The position numbers were made by a program, and so were the translations under genes. The notes beneath the pieces are model-generated. The model was not told the DNA's origin and ran no database searches. It was given only the letters and a program-made list of their open reading frames with translations. DNA of 49,118 bases from Rikenellaceae bacterium (GTDB taxonomy: Bacteria > Bacteroidota > Bacteroidia > Bacteroidales > Rikenellaceae). The stretch lies in assembly GCA_015059805.1 (NCBI GenBank), contig SUZO01000022.1, forward strand, positions 1 to 49,118, in the 5' to 3' direction. Positions 27,115 to 35,240 of this stretch are shown here, piece after piece; the first letter of the stretch is position 1, and each line of letters opens with the position of its first letter.

Positions 27115-29058
27115 ATGAAACGATTTATCTCTTGGACACTCCTCCTTGCCACAATGCTCTTTGCAGCTTGTGGCGAGGGTGAGCAGCCCGATGACAATCC
27201 TCAGAATCCAACTGATGGGTTGAGTGTCACAATATCTGGTATAGTTGAGGACTATACAGCTATCTCTGTTAAAATCCGCACCACAGAGGCAACATCTTAT
27301 GCCTATATCGCCGATAAAAGCTCTCTTGCTAACAGCTACACCGCTCAGGAGCTGTTTGCTAATGGTACTACGGGTAATTGCAGCAAATCGGGTACTACAA
27401 CCTTTACGGTGCGTAACCTTGACGATGCAACCCCTTATACTCTCTATGTGGCTGTAAAGAGTGAGCTGGGCGAGCTTTCGGAGGTTGTCACTGAGCAAGC
27501 AACGACCAAATCTTTGCCTGAGTTTGCTGTTGTTTCAAAGAGCGAAAATGGTTTTAAGGCATCTGTACGCCTACCTGAGAGCGTCTTGCCGTCAAGTGTG
27601 GTTAAGTGGGCAGTTACTGACCTTGCTACATACAACTATAATGGTGGTGTGAGCTATGAAAATCAGCTGCTTAACCGTAACGAGGCTATCTATGCGAACT
27701 ACTTTACTGACCGCTACGACTTTGACATCAACAACACCAACCGCACCTTTACAAAGGATGGGGTAGAGTACTCTCACTATGATGCTATTCTTCCAGGTCA
27801 GCCAACACTCTTCCTGCTGGGTGAGTATGGCGAGGGGTCACACCCAGAGTATGGCGCAGGACACTATGCTCCACTCTACGGCAAGGACAACTCTGCCGCA
27901 TATTTCCGCAAGGAGATAATCATTACAACCAAGCCTGCAACATCTATCCAGACACCAAGCGTTAGCTCTACTCTGCTACCTTCAGGCAAGGGAAGTATCT
28001 CTATTGCTAAGCCAGCTGGTGCAGCAAAGATGTTCTACCTTGTCCTCAATGAACAGCAGTACACCGAGGTGCTCGGTCTGTTAGACAATAACGCCAATCT
28101 GTTGCAGTGGTTTACCTGCTCACCTTTGGCGGCTCAGCACTTTGGAGCAGTATCAACCACCGCACCTACAGTTACTATTGACGCTTCGCAGCTCTCGCTT
28201 ACCGCAGATACGACAAATCGTCTGTTTGTCTGTGCGTGGGAGGATGAGGGCGGACTGAAGCAATCTTTTGTAACCTCTGAGCTTATCCTTCCTCCATCTG
28301 CACCTCTTCAGGCGGATAATATCATCATTGCCCACCGTGGAGGCTCTGCTGAGGCTGGTAAAAGCTCTACACCAGACAACTCTATCGCCTCGCTTAAGTA
28401 TGCTATGGGCTTAGGTTGCTACGCCTCTGAGGCAGATATTTACTGGACAAAGGATAACCAGATTATCGTTGCCCACGCCGATGGAAACTGTAAGATTAAC
28501 GGACTCTACCCATGGGAGAGTACCCTTGCACAACTTCAGGCTGCTGGCAAACTCTCTAATGGCGAGACCCTGCCTTCACTTCAGGACTATATCCGCACGG
28601 TGATGGTCAAGGGCAGCAAGACCAAGCTCTGCCTTGATATTAAGGCTATCACAAAGCCAACTTACCACCACCCTGAGGCGGTTAAGGCGTGTCAGCGTGC
28701 TTGCGAGATTATCGCCGAGATGGAGGCACAAAACTTCTGCGAATTTATCTGCTCTGGCTGGGAGGATATTGTAAAACACTGCGCTAAATACGCTAATGAG
28801 GTAGGCGTAGACATTGGTGCAATGGGTAACTTCTCTGCAAGTAAATATAAGGGCTGGGGCTATACATGGCATAACCGCGACAAAGGCTATGAAATTCCAG
28901 CAGATAAGATTAACTCCTATATAAATGCTGGCATGGAGGTCTCTGTCTTTACTATTGACACCGATGCAGATTGGGCGCTGATAGACTCCTACTACACCAA
29001 GCTGCGCGGTATTACGACAAACTATCCTAAAAGACTTCTCGCAAAGTTCCGTAAGTAG
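27115..29058 (+). CDS. Lipoprotein with C-terminal glycerophosphodiester phosphodiesterase domain
   Basis: 647 aa. Lipobox LFAAC (Cys19) indicates an envelope lipoprotein. Residues ~35-400 form a beta-rich, possibly fibronectin-III-like region with repeated threonine-rich strands. The last ~240 residues are a GDPD domain: HRGGSAEAGKSSTPDNSIAS (catalytic His407-Arg408), ASEADIYWTKDNQIIVAHAD (Glu, Asp and His metal/catalytic ligands). It may release glycerol-phosphate from phospholipid head groups or teichoic-type polymers, in the periplasm or outside. Starts 5 nt after recJ. Confidence 0.85.
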   Translation: MKRFISWTLLLATMLFAACGEGEQPDDNPQNPTDGLSVTISGIVEDYTAISVKIRTTEATSYAYIADKSSLANSYTAQELFANGTTGNCSKSGTTTFTVRNLDDATPYTLYVAVKSELGELSEVVTEQATTKSLPEFAVVSKSENGFKASVRLPESVLPSSVVKWAVTDLATYNYNGGVSYENQLLNRNEAIYANYFTDRYDFDINNTNRTFTKDGVEYSHYDAILPGQPTLFLLGEYGEGSHPEYGAGHYAPLYGKDNSAAYFRKEIIITTKPATSIQTPSVSSTLLPSGKGSISIAKPAGAAKMFYLVLNEQQYTEVLGLLDNNANLLQWFTCSPLAAQHFGAVSTTAPTVTIDASQLSLTADTTNRLFVCAWEDEGGLKQSFVTSELILPPSAPLQADNIIIAHRGGSAEAGKSSTPDNSIASLKYAMGLGCYASEADIYWTKDNQIIVAHADGNCKINGLYPWESTLAQLQAAGKLSNGETLPSLQDYIRTVMVKGSKTKLCLDIKAITKPTYHHPEAVKACQRACEIIAEMEAQNFCEFICSGWEDIVKHCAKYANEVGVDIGAMGNFSASKYKGWGYTWHNRDKGYEIPADKINSYINAGMEVSVFTIDTDADWALIDSYYTKLRGITTNYPKRLLAKFRK

Positions 29059-29076
29059 AAATTTTTTACAACAAAA

Positions 29077-29097
29077 AAGGCTCCACTCTGGAGCCTT
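29077..29097. terminator. Bidirectional terminator
   Basis: 9-bp perfect stem AAGGCTCCA / TGGAGCCTT with CTC loop, A-run on the left and TTAAAAA on the right, between two convergent genes. Confidence 0.85.
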
Positions 29098-29119
29098 AAA
29101 AATAGATGCACTATGTTAG

Positions 29120-30592
29120 TTACTGCTTGTTATAGGTCACCTTTAGCTGATAGATGTTGGTGCTTGTAAAAGGGGAAAAGTCCTTTGCGGTGTGTACAAC
29201 GCAAGGATAAGCTGTTGTAAGCTCAATAGCATCTGCGCCAGCTACAAGTGGAGTGTCTGGGTTTTCTGCATCTGCAGCCTGATAAGGTATAATTACATAG
29301 CTACCACTCTCCTTTGGTGTTGAAGAGTTATTGCCTGCATAGTAGTAACTTCTATCATAATCACCTGCCGCTGTTGCTCCTGTAATAGCTGCAATGGCAG
29401 AATATACACTCATCTTACCACCTGGGATATGGAATGATGGGGTTATTACACATCCCAAAACACTGCTAAACCAGCCAGCATCATCAACTCTCAGATAGTT
29501 GCCCTTATCTGTAATTTTTATCATTGAGCAGTTAGGATTTGAGTTTCTCCAGTCTGCGTGATAAGGAATACCTGTCACATAAACAGTTCCAAAAGAGTAT
29601 GTGTATGTAGCGCCGTTTTTAGTAGTCAATTTCGCACCAACGCTATACTGACCATAGGCAAGTCCATTTGCAGTACCAGAGCCATTTGTAATATCAACAC
29701 TCTCGCTGTTGTTGAGCAGCAACTTAATAGCGGCAATATCTGAGCTCTTAATATCATCTGTAACCACATCCTTTACATAGATTGCATTGCCGCTCAAGCC
29801 GTCATTCTTAATCACTGTGCCGTCAGTCTGGTTGTATGAAGAGTATGCCAAAAGGGTAACTTTTGGATACTTCCACTGTACGTTGAGAATGGTGCGCTTG
29901 CCGAGGACGAAGTTCTTTTGTGGAACTGCTACGGTGTAGGTTGTGCCATCGGTTGCGGTAAGGGTCAAGTTAAATGCAAAGTCACCAGCTGCGATATTGA
30001 ACACTACAGTGTCAGTGTTAAGTCCCTCTACAGTAGCAGTTGTGCCGTTGCAGAAGTTACTCTCTGAGGTAATAGTTGCACCCTTAATTGTCTTGCGGGC
30101 TGTCTTATTCTCGTCCCAAACGCGAATCTCAAAGGCTGCAGAGTGGTGCACCATTGCTATTGACTCGCTGACGATATTATCAACAGTAGTTGCCTCAACT
30201 GTACCTACAAGGGTTGGGGTCCACTTTCCAGTCTGAACGTAGCCCAGAGTCTTATCGGCATTAAGAGCTGCTGCAGGGTAGACAAACTTAAAGTTTGCAA
30301 CCTCAGTTGTTGAGTAGTTAAACTCCTCTGTTCCAAACTTACCATTCTCCTTAAGTGAGAGGGTGTTTACAATCTGGTCGCCAGCAACCTGATAAGCGGC
30401 AATCTTGTCTGTAGACTCCCAGCTCCACTTAAGATTCTCGTCGTATGCACGAGTCTGGTCATCAAGAGCAACCTCCAAAGAGGTGGTAAGGTACTGCGGA
30501 GTGGAAATAACCTCCTCCATCATATCTGTATTACAGCCAACAAGTGCTGCAAGTGCTATAATTGCAAAAAATATCTTTCTCATAATCGTCAT
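29120..30592 (-). CDS. Fimbrillin-family-like lipoprotein
   Basis: 490 aa. Lipobox AALVGC near residue 20; start either ATG 30592 or the ATG at 30583 (MRKIFFAII). The region YDENLKWSWESTDKIAAYQ, a beta-sandwich-like middle and GKRTILNVQWK strand fit Bacteroidota fimbrillin/Mfa-type (FimA-superfamily) surface lipoproteins; the C-terminal half (after ~270) is a second beta-rich domain of unknown kind. Preceded 10 nt upstream by a tiny acidic peptide gene. Assignment rests on layout and a few motifs. Confidence 0.65.
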   Translation of the reverse strand: MTIMRKIFFAIIALAALVGCNTDMMEEVISTPQYLTTSLEVALDDQTRAYDENLKWSWESTDKIAAYQVAGDQIVNTLSLKENGKFGTEEFNYSTTEVANFKFVYPAAALNADKTLGYVQTGKWTPTLVGTVEATTVDNIVSESIAMVHHSAAFEIRVWDENKTARKTIKGATITSESNFCNGTTATVEGLNTDTVVFNIAAGDFAFNLTLTATDGTTYTVAVPQKNFVLGKRTILNVQWKYPKVTLLAYSSYNQTDGTVIKNDGLSGNAIYVKDVVTDDIKSSDIAAIKLLLNNSESVDITNGSGTANGLAYGQYSVGAKLTTKNGATYTYSFGTVYVTGIPYHADWRNSNPNCSMIKITDKGNYLRVDDAGWFSSVLGCVITPSFHIPGGKMSVYSAIAAITGATAAGDYDRSYYYAGNNSSTPKESGSYVIIPYQAADAENPDTPLVAGADAIELTTAYPCVVHTAKDFSPFTSTNIYQLKVTYNKQ

Positions 30593-30602
30593 CTACCTTA
30601 AA

Positions 30603-30731
30603 TTAAACCCATCCTTCATCTCCGTTGTTCTCTCCATCTGGAACATCAAATCCTGAACTGAGCGAAAAGCCCTGCTCGCACGCCATCACCTCCATTTCAA
30701 TGGTTGGCTGCTCATAAATCTTACTAATCAT
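30603..30731 (-). CDS. Small acidic peptide (42 aa) upstream of the fimbrillin-like gene
   Basis: An ATG at 30731 opens a 42-codon frame ending in TAA at 30603. The peptide begins MISKIYEQPTIEMEVMACEQ and ends in an Asp/Gly/Asn-rich tail finishing DEGWV. Short Bacteroidota proteins of the form KxYxxPxIExxxxE... plus a Gly/Asp tail are often encoded beside surface lipoproteins; function unknown. A TATCTTTG element lies 28 nt before the ATG and the fimbrillin gene starts 10 nt after the stop, so they should be co-transcribed. Confidence 0.65.
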   Translation of the reverse strand: MISKIYEQPTIEMEVMACEQGFSLSSGFDVPDGENNGDEGWV

Positions 30732-30759
30732 AATATCGTTTTTTTATGTATATATACGA

Positions 30760-30767
30760 CAAAGATA
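30760..30767 (-). promoter_or_regulatory. Promoter -7 element of the small-peptide/fimbrillin unit
   Basis: TATCTTTG on the minus strand, 28 nt before the peptide ATG; the -33 half is weak. Confidence 0.5.
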
Positions 30768-30871
30768 GTAGGTTTGCTATATAGGTAGCATAAATTTCTG
30801 ATATTTTCAACGAATATGCAGTTTTTATCAATAAATAGTCAGACACCTTACACCTCCTTGAGCCATAGAAC

Positions 30872-32134
30872 CTATGCTATTGTTGCATCTTCGCCTAACG
30901 CCTCCTCAATTCTAAGGAGTTGGTTGTACTTTGCCATGCGCTCGGAGCGAGTGAGAGAGCCACTCTTTATCTGTCCTGTGCCAAGGGCAACGGCAAGGTC
31001 GGCGATGGCTGTATCTTCAGTCTCGCCAGAGCGGTGGGAGAGTATGGTCTTCATCCCAGCGTGTTGAGCCATGCGCACCGCCTCAATGGTCTGTGTGAGT
31101 GTGCCTATTTGGTTGGGCTTGATAAGTACAGCATTGCAACTTCTCTCTTTTTGTGCACGGTAAATACGCTTGGGGTTTGTGGTGCAGAGGTCATCGGCTA
31201 CAATTTGGCATCGGTTGCCAATCTTCTCTGTTAGCCTCTGCCAGCCCTGCCAATCATCCTCGGCAAGAGGGTCCTCAACAGAGTCTATAGGGTACTTATC
31301 AACTAAATAGGCGATATAGTCCACCTGCTCGGCTGTGGAGAGTTTCACGCCAGATGAGCCCTCAAAGCGTCGGTAGTCGTAGCCGTCACTGAAGAACTCT
31401 GTAGCGGCACAATCAAGGGCAAAAGTTATATCGCGCCCAGGGGTAAATCCCGCCTTTTCGGTCGCTAAAATCATTGTCTGCACTATATCTTCCGTAGAGT
31501 CAAAGGCTGGAGCAAAGCCCCCCTCGTCACCTACGGCAGTTGATAGTCCTCGGCGTTGAAGTTCTGCCTTGAGAGCTTGAAAGACCGCAGCACCCATTCT
31601 CAGTGCCTCCTTAAACGATGGTGCAGCTACGGGGCGAATCATAAACTCTTGAAATGCAACTGGAGAGTCGGAGTGGCGACCACCATTGATAATATTAAAC
31701 ATAGGTATAGGGAGTATATGTGCATCAACGCCACCGATATAACGATATAGGGGCATGCGTAGTAGTTTGGCGGCGAGTTTTGCAACGGCAAGCGATGTGC
31801 CTAATATGGCATTAGCGCCCAAGTTAGATTTATCTTCTGTCCCATCAAGTGCAATCATTGTGCGGTCGATACTCCTCTGGTCAAAGACGCACATACCCAT
31901 AAGTTCTGGTGCGATAACGCACTCTACGCTCTTGATTGCTGAAAGTACCCCTTTGCCGCCATATCGGGAGCTATCTTTGTCGCGTAGCTCAACGGCTTCG
32001 TGCTTGCCTGTTGATGCGCCACTTGGCACAGAGGCGCGTGCTGTAATTCCTGAGAGGGTTGCCACCTCAACTTCAATAGTAGGATTGGAGCGAGAGTCAA
32101 GAATCTCGCGTGCATAGATTTTAGAAATTCTCAT
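30872..32134 (-). CDS. eno: Enolase
   Basis: 420 aa. Interconverts 2-phosphoglycerate and phosphoenolpyruvate. Seen are [17 protein letters not shown], the mobile loop [28 protein letters not shown], the metal ligands in [19 protein letters not shown] and VADDL, catalytic-lysine region [13 protein letters not shown], and the signature [20 protein letters not shown]. Slightly shorter than the E. coli enzyme but complete. Divergent from murA. Confidence 0.97.
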   Translation of the reverse strand: MRISKIYAREILDSRSNPTIEVEVATLSGITARASVPSGASTGKHEAVELRDKDSSRYGGKGVLSAIKSVECVIAPELMGMCVFDQRSIDRTMIALDGTEDKSNLGANAILGTSLAVAKLAAKLLRMPLYRYIGGVDAHILPIPMFNIINGGRHSDSPVAFQEFMIRPVAAPSFKEALRMGAAVFQALKAELQRRGLSTAVGDEGGFAPAFDSTEDIVQTMILATEKAGFTPGRDITFALDCAATEFFSDGYDYRRFEGSSGVKLSTAEQVDYIAYLVDKYPIDSVEDPLAEDDWQGWQRLTEKIGNRCQIVADDLCTTNPKRIYRAQKERSCNAVLIKPNQIGTLTQTIEAVRMAQHAGMKTILSHRSGETEDTAIADLAVALGTGQIKSGSLTRSERMAKYNQLLRIEEALGEDATIA

Positions 32135-32162
32135 AGTTGTAAAAAATTGTGTGACCTAAAAA

Positions 32163-32193
32163 TTGCAATTCTTACACCAAAAAGTTATCTTTG
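32163..32193 (+). promoter_or_regulatory. murA promoter
   Basis: TTG (32163-32165), 20-nt spacer, TATCTTTG (32186-32193), then GAGGAG just before the murA ATG at 32211. Confidence 0.6.
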
Positions 32194-32210
32194 TAAAAAA
32201 ATGAGGAGTT

Positions 32211-33521
32211 ATGGCAGTATTCAAAGTTGAGGGAGGTCGTCGCCTATCGGGTGCGATTACTCCGCAAGGTGCTAAAAATGAGGCATTACAGATTATATGC
32301 GCCACTCTGCTGACGGCAGAGGAGGTGGTTGTGGATAATATTCCGCAGATACTTGATATTGTACAGCTTATAGACCTGCTTGCCGCAATGGGCGTGGAGG
32401 TTAAGCGTAATAGTGAGGAGTGCTACTCCTTTAAGGCGGCAAATATAGACCTTGAGTATGTCAAAAGTGAGGACTACCTCCGTCGTTGCGCCCGTCTGCG
32501 CGGCTCGGTGATGATTTTAGGTCCTATGCTTGCCCGTTTTGGTGTGGGATATATGCCAAAACCTGGTGGTGACAAAATTGGTCGCCGTCGCCTTGATACC
32601 CACTTCCTCGGCTTCCAGAAGCTCGGCGCTCAGTTTGATTACGACTCCTCTGAGAACCTCTTTGCTGTGCGAGCAAAGCAACTTACCGGTTGCTATATGC
32701 TCCTTGATGAGGCATCTGTGACCGGTACGGCAAACATTATTATGGCGGCGGTGCTTGCTAAGGGCAAGACGACAATCTACAATGCGGCATGCGAGCCATA
32801 TATCCAGCAGCTCTGCAAGATGCTCTGCCGTATGGGCGCAAAGATTTCGGGCATAGGCTCTAACTTGCTTGAGATTGAGGGTGTTGAGAGCTTGGGCGGA
32901 ACAACTCACCGCATGTTGCCAGATATGATTGAGGTGGGCTCGTTTATCGGTATGGCGGCGATGAATCGCTCTGAGATTACCATTAAAAATGTGTCGTACG
33001 ACGAGCTGGGTATTATCCCACAGCAGTTTGCACGATTAGGTATCGCCCTTGAGCGTCGTGGTGATGATATTTTTATCCCACAGCAGGACCACTACTGTGT
33101 TGAGAGCTTTATTGATGGCTCAATTATGTCCTTCGCCGATGCTCCATGGCCAGGACTTACTCCAGATTTGCTCTCCGTCTTTCTTGTCGTGGCTACACAA
33201 GCTAAGGGAACTACGCTGATACACCAAAAGATGTTTGAGAGCCGACTATTCTTTGTTGATAAACTGATAGATATGGGCGCTCAGATAGTGCTCTGTGACC
33301 CACACCGCGCCGTTGTTATCGGTCACGACCATAATGTACAACTTCGCGCGGCTCGTATGTCCTCACCAGATATTCGCGCAGGTGTCTCACTGCTTATAGC
33401 CGCTATGAGTGCCGATGGCGTTAGCACTATACAGAATATTGAGCAGATAGACCGTGGTTACCGCGACATTGAGGGTAGATTGAATGCTATCGGAGCAAAT
33501 ATTATCAGGGTAGATGAGTAA
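32211..33521 (+). CDS. murA: UDP-N-acetylglucosamine 1-carboxyvinyltransferase with Asp at the catalytic Cys position
   Basis: 436 aa. Transfers enolpyruvate from PEP to UDP-GlcNAc, the first committed step of peptidoglycan synthesis. EPSP-synthase fold motifs: GAKNEALQIICATLLT, the loop PKPGGDKIGRRRLDTHFLG, DEASVTGTANIIMAAV and ADGVSTIQNIEQIDRGYRDI. The loop residue corresponding to E. coli Cys115 is Asp121 (GAC at 32571), as in other naturally fosfomycin-insensitive MurA enzymes. An unusually strong purine-rich site GAGGAG precedes the ATG. Confidence 0.96.
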   Translation: MAVFKVEGGRRLSGAITPQGAKNEALQIICATLLTAEEVVVDNIPQILDIVQLIDLLAAMGVEVKRNSEECYSFKAANIDLEYVKSEDYLRRCARLRGSVMILGPMLARFGVGYMPKPGGDKIGRRRLDTHFLGFQKLGAQFDYDSSENLFAVRAKQLTGCYMLLDEASVTGTANIIMAAVLAKGKTTIYNAACEPYIQQLCKMLCRMGAKISGIGSNLLEIEGVESLGGTTHRMLPDMIEVGSFIGMAAMNRSEITIKNVSYDELGIIPQQFARLGIALERRGDDIFIPQQDHYCVESFIDGSIMSFADAPWPGLTPDLLSVFLVVATQAKGTTLIHQKMFESRLFFVDKLIDMGAQIVLCDPHRAVVIGHDHNVQLRAARMSSPDIRAGVSLLIAAMSADGVSTIQNIEQIDRGYRDIEGRLNAIGANIIRVDE

Positions 33522-33529
33522 ATTTCTTG

Positions 33530-33575
33530 AAAAATGATAGTGTGGCTATTCTCCTTTAGCCACACGATCATTTTT
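33530..33575. terminator. Bidirectional terminator overlapping the end of the kinase-MurQ gene
   Basis: A 19-bp stem with one mismatch (AAAAATGAT-A-GTGTGGCTA / TAGCCACAC-G-ATCATTTTT) spans the murA 3' flank and the last ten codons of the convergent gene (KNDRVAKGE and stop). Confidence 0.85.
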
Positions 33576-35240
33576 GATATGTTGTATCGCTCGCTCAACA
33601 GAGCCATGAAGCAGGAGAAGGTTGCGAGCTTGGGCGTAATCCATATTTAGCTCCTCAACAATCATACGAGTGCCGCGGTCAAGGAGCTTCTGGTTTGTCA
33701 GTTGCATATTGACCATGCGGTTGCCCCTTACGCGACCTATGCCTATCATCGCTGTGGTGGTAATCATATTGCAGACCAATTTTTGGGCTGTGCCAGACTT
33801 CATGCGCGAGCTGCCAGTGACAAACTCCGAGCCAACAACTGTCTCAATGGCTATATGGGCACTCTGTGCAGCTGGTGAGTTGAGGTTTGAGGCTATAGAG
33901 GCTGTCAGCAGTCCATTCTCACGAGCCTTACGCAGTACGCCGACAACGTATGGAGTTGTGCCCGATGCGGCGATGCCTACAACTGTATCTAATGGGGTAG
34001 GGTTGTACGGTTCAAGGTCGCGCCAGCCCTGCTCAGTATCATCCTCAGCCCCCTCGACAGGGGTTCTGAGAGCCTTATCTCCACCTGCAATAATGCCGAT
34101 AATTACTGTCGGTGGCATGCCGAATGTTGGTGGCACTTCAGAGGCATCAAGAACACCTAAGCGACCACTTGTGCCAGCACCCATATAGAAGAGCCTTCCA
34201 CCACGTTTAAGTCGCGGAATAACTTGACTGACAAGCTCTTCAATCTCTGGCAAGCACCTCTCTACAGCCGCTGCGACTCTACTATCCTCGCGGTTTATAG
34301 CGCGTAGACACTCTCTTACGCTCATGGTCTCAAGGTTGTCGTAGTATGATGGCTCCTCGGTAATCTTACGAAATGGTTGCTCTGCAAGTTCTACTTCACC
34401 ACTCTGCTTGCCTGCATAATGTTCCGCTAACGCCTCTATTGGTGACTTTTCAACCCTTATAAGGTTAAAACCCTCGCGCTCCACGACCCTGCGTAGCACA
34501 GCTTCAAAGTGGTAGGCTATAGAGCCAACGGCATAGATGTTTTTTACCCGATATTGACGTAGATTTCGGTGAACAAAGCTCTCAAAGCATCGCTCAACAA
34601 GGGTATAGATATAGCTATCATCAATGTTGGCAGAGAGAAACTTAGTAAAGGAGGCGAGATAGCGATTTGCATTGCCCTTACGATAGACACTCTCCAGAAC
34701 ATCAGCCTGCTCAACACCATATTGTGCAGAAAATAGCTCTACAATATGCTTTGGTGCGACACCTTTGAAGATGTCTGCCAATAGGCTCTTGCCAAGCACT
34801 GCTCCGCTGCCCTCATCGCCAAGAATGTACCCTAAAGCAGCCACGCCACCAACCTTTTTGCCCCCTTTATAGTGCGCCGAGTTTGAACCCGTGCCAAGAA
34901 TTACTACAACGCCCTCACTGTTCCCCACAAGAGCCTTAGCGGCACACTCCATATCGCTCTGAGCAGTCACCTCTGCCGCATCAATAACCTTGCTAATAAG
35001 CCCACAGAGCACACCACTCTTTGCATCTGTCACCCCAGCTCCAAAAAAATGGACTGCGGAGAGGTTATACCCCTCAACTTGTGGTGCAACCACCTCTGTC
35101 AGAGTGGATAAAATCTCCGACTCAGTGCGGGTATATGGATTCATTCCCTCGCTCTGAAATCTACTGACAATCTGAGCCTTAGCGCAATCTACTACAGCCC
35201 AATCGCACTTTGTTGAGCCTCCATCTGCTATAAGTATCAT
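33546..35240 (-). CDS. Fused sugar kinase (BadF/GlcNAc-kinase type) and MurNAc-6-phosphate etherase
   Basis: 564 aa, two complete enzymes in one chain. Residues 1-~285: ASKHA-type kinase with the phosphate loop IADGGSTKCDWAVVD, ILGTGSNS and GYILGDEGSGAVLGK. Residues ~297-564: MurQ, with GAGTSGRLGVLDASEVPPTF and the second catalytic-Glu motif VEGAEDDTEQGW, SGTTPYVVGV and GSSRMKSGTAQK. MurQ cleaves MurNAc-6-P to GlcNAc-6-P and lactate; the kinase half plausibly makes MurNAc-6-P from imported MurNAc. Its start overlaps the symporter stop by 4 nt. Confidence 0.9.
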   Translation of the reverse strand: MILIADGGSTKCDWAVVDCAKAQIVSRFQSEGMNPYTRTESEILSTLTEVVAPQVEGYNLSAVHFFGAGVTDAKSGVLCGLISKVIDAAEVTAQSDMECAAKALVGNSEGVVVILGTGSNSAHYKGGKKVGGVAALGYILGDEGSGAVLGKSLLADIFKGVAPKHIVELFSAQYGVEQADVLESVYRKGNANRYLASFTKFLSANIDDSYIYTLVERCFESFVHRNLRQYRVKNIYAVGSIAYHFEAVLRRVVEREGFNLIRVEKSPIEALAEHYAGKQSGEVELAEQPFRKITEEPSYYDNLETMSVRECLRAINREDSRVAAAVERCLPEIEELVSQVIPRLKRGGRLFYMGAGTSGRLGVLDASEVPPTFGMPPTVIIGIIAGGDKALRTPVEGAEDDTEQGWRDLEPYNPTPLDTVVGIAASGTTPYVVGVLRKARENGLLTASIASNLNSPAAQSAHIAIETVVGSEFVTGSSRMKSGTAQKLVCNMITTTAMIGIGRVRGNRMVNMQLTNQKLLDRGTRMIVEELNMDYAQARNLLLLHGSVERAIQHIKNDRVAKGE

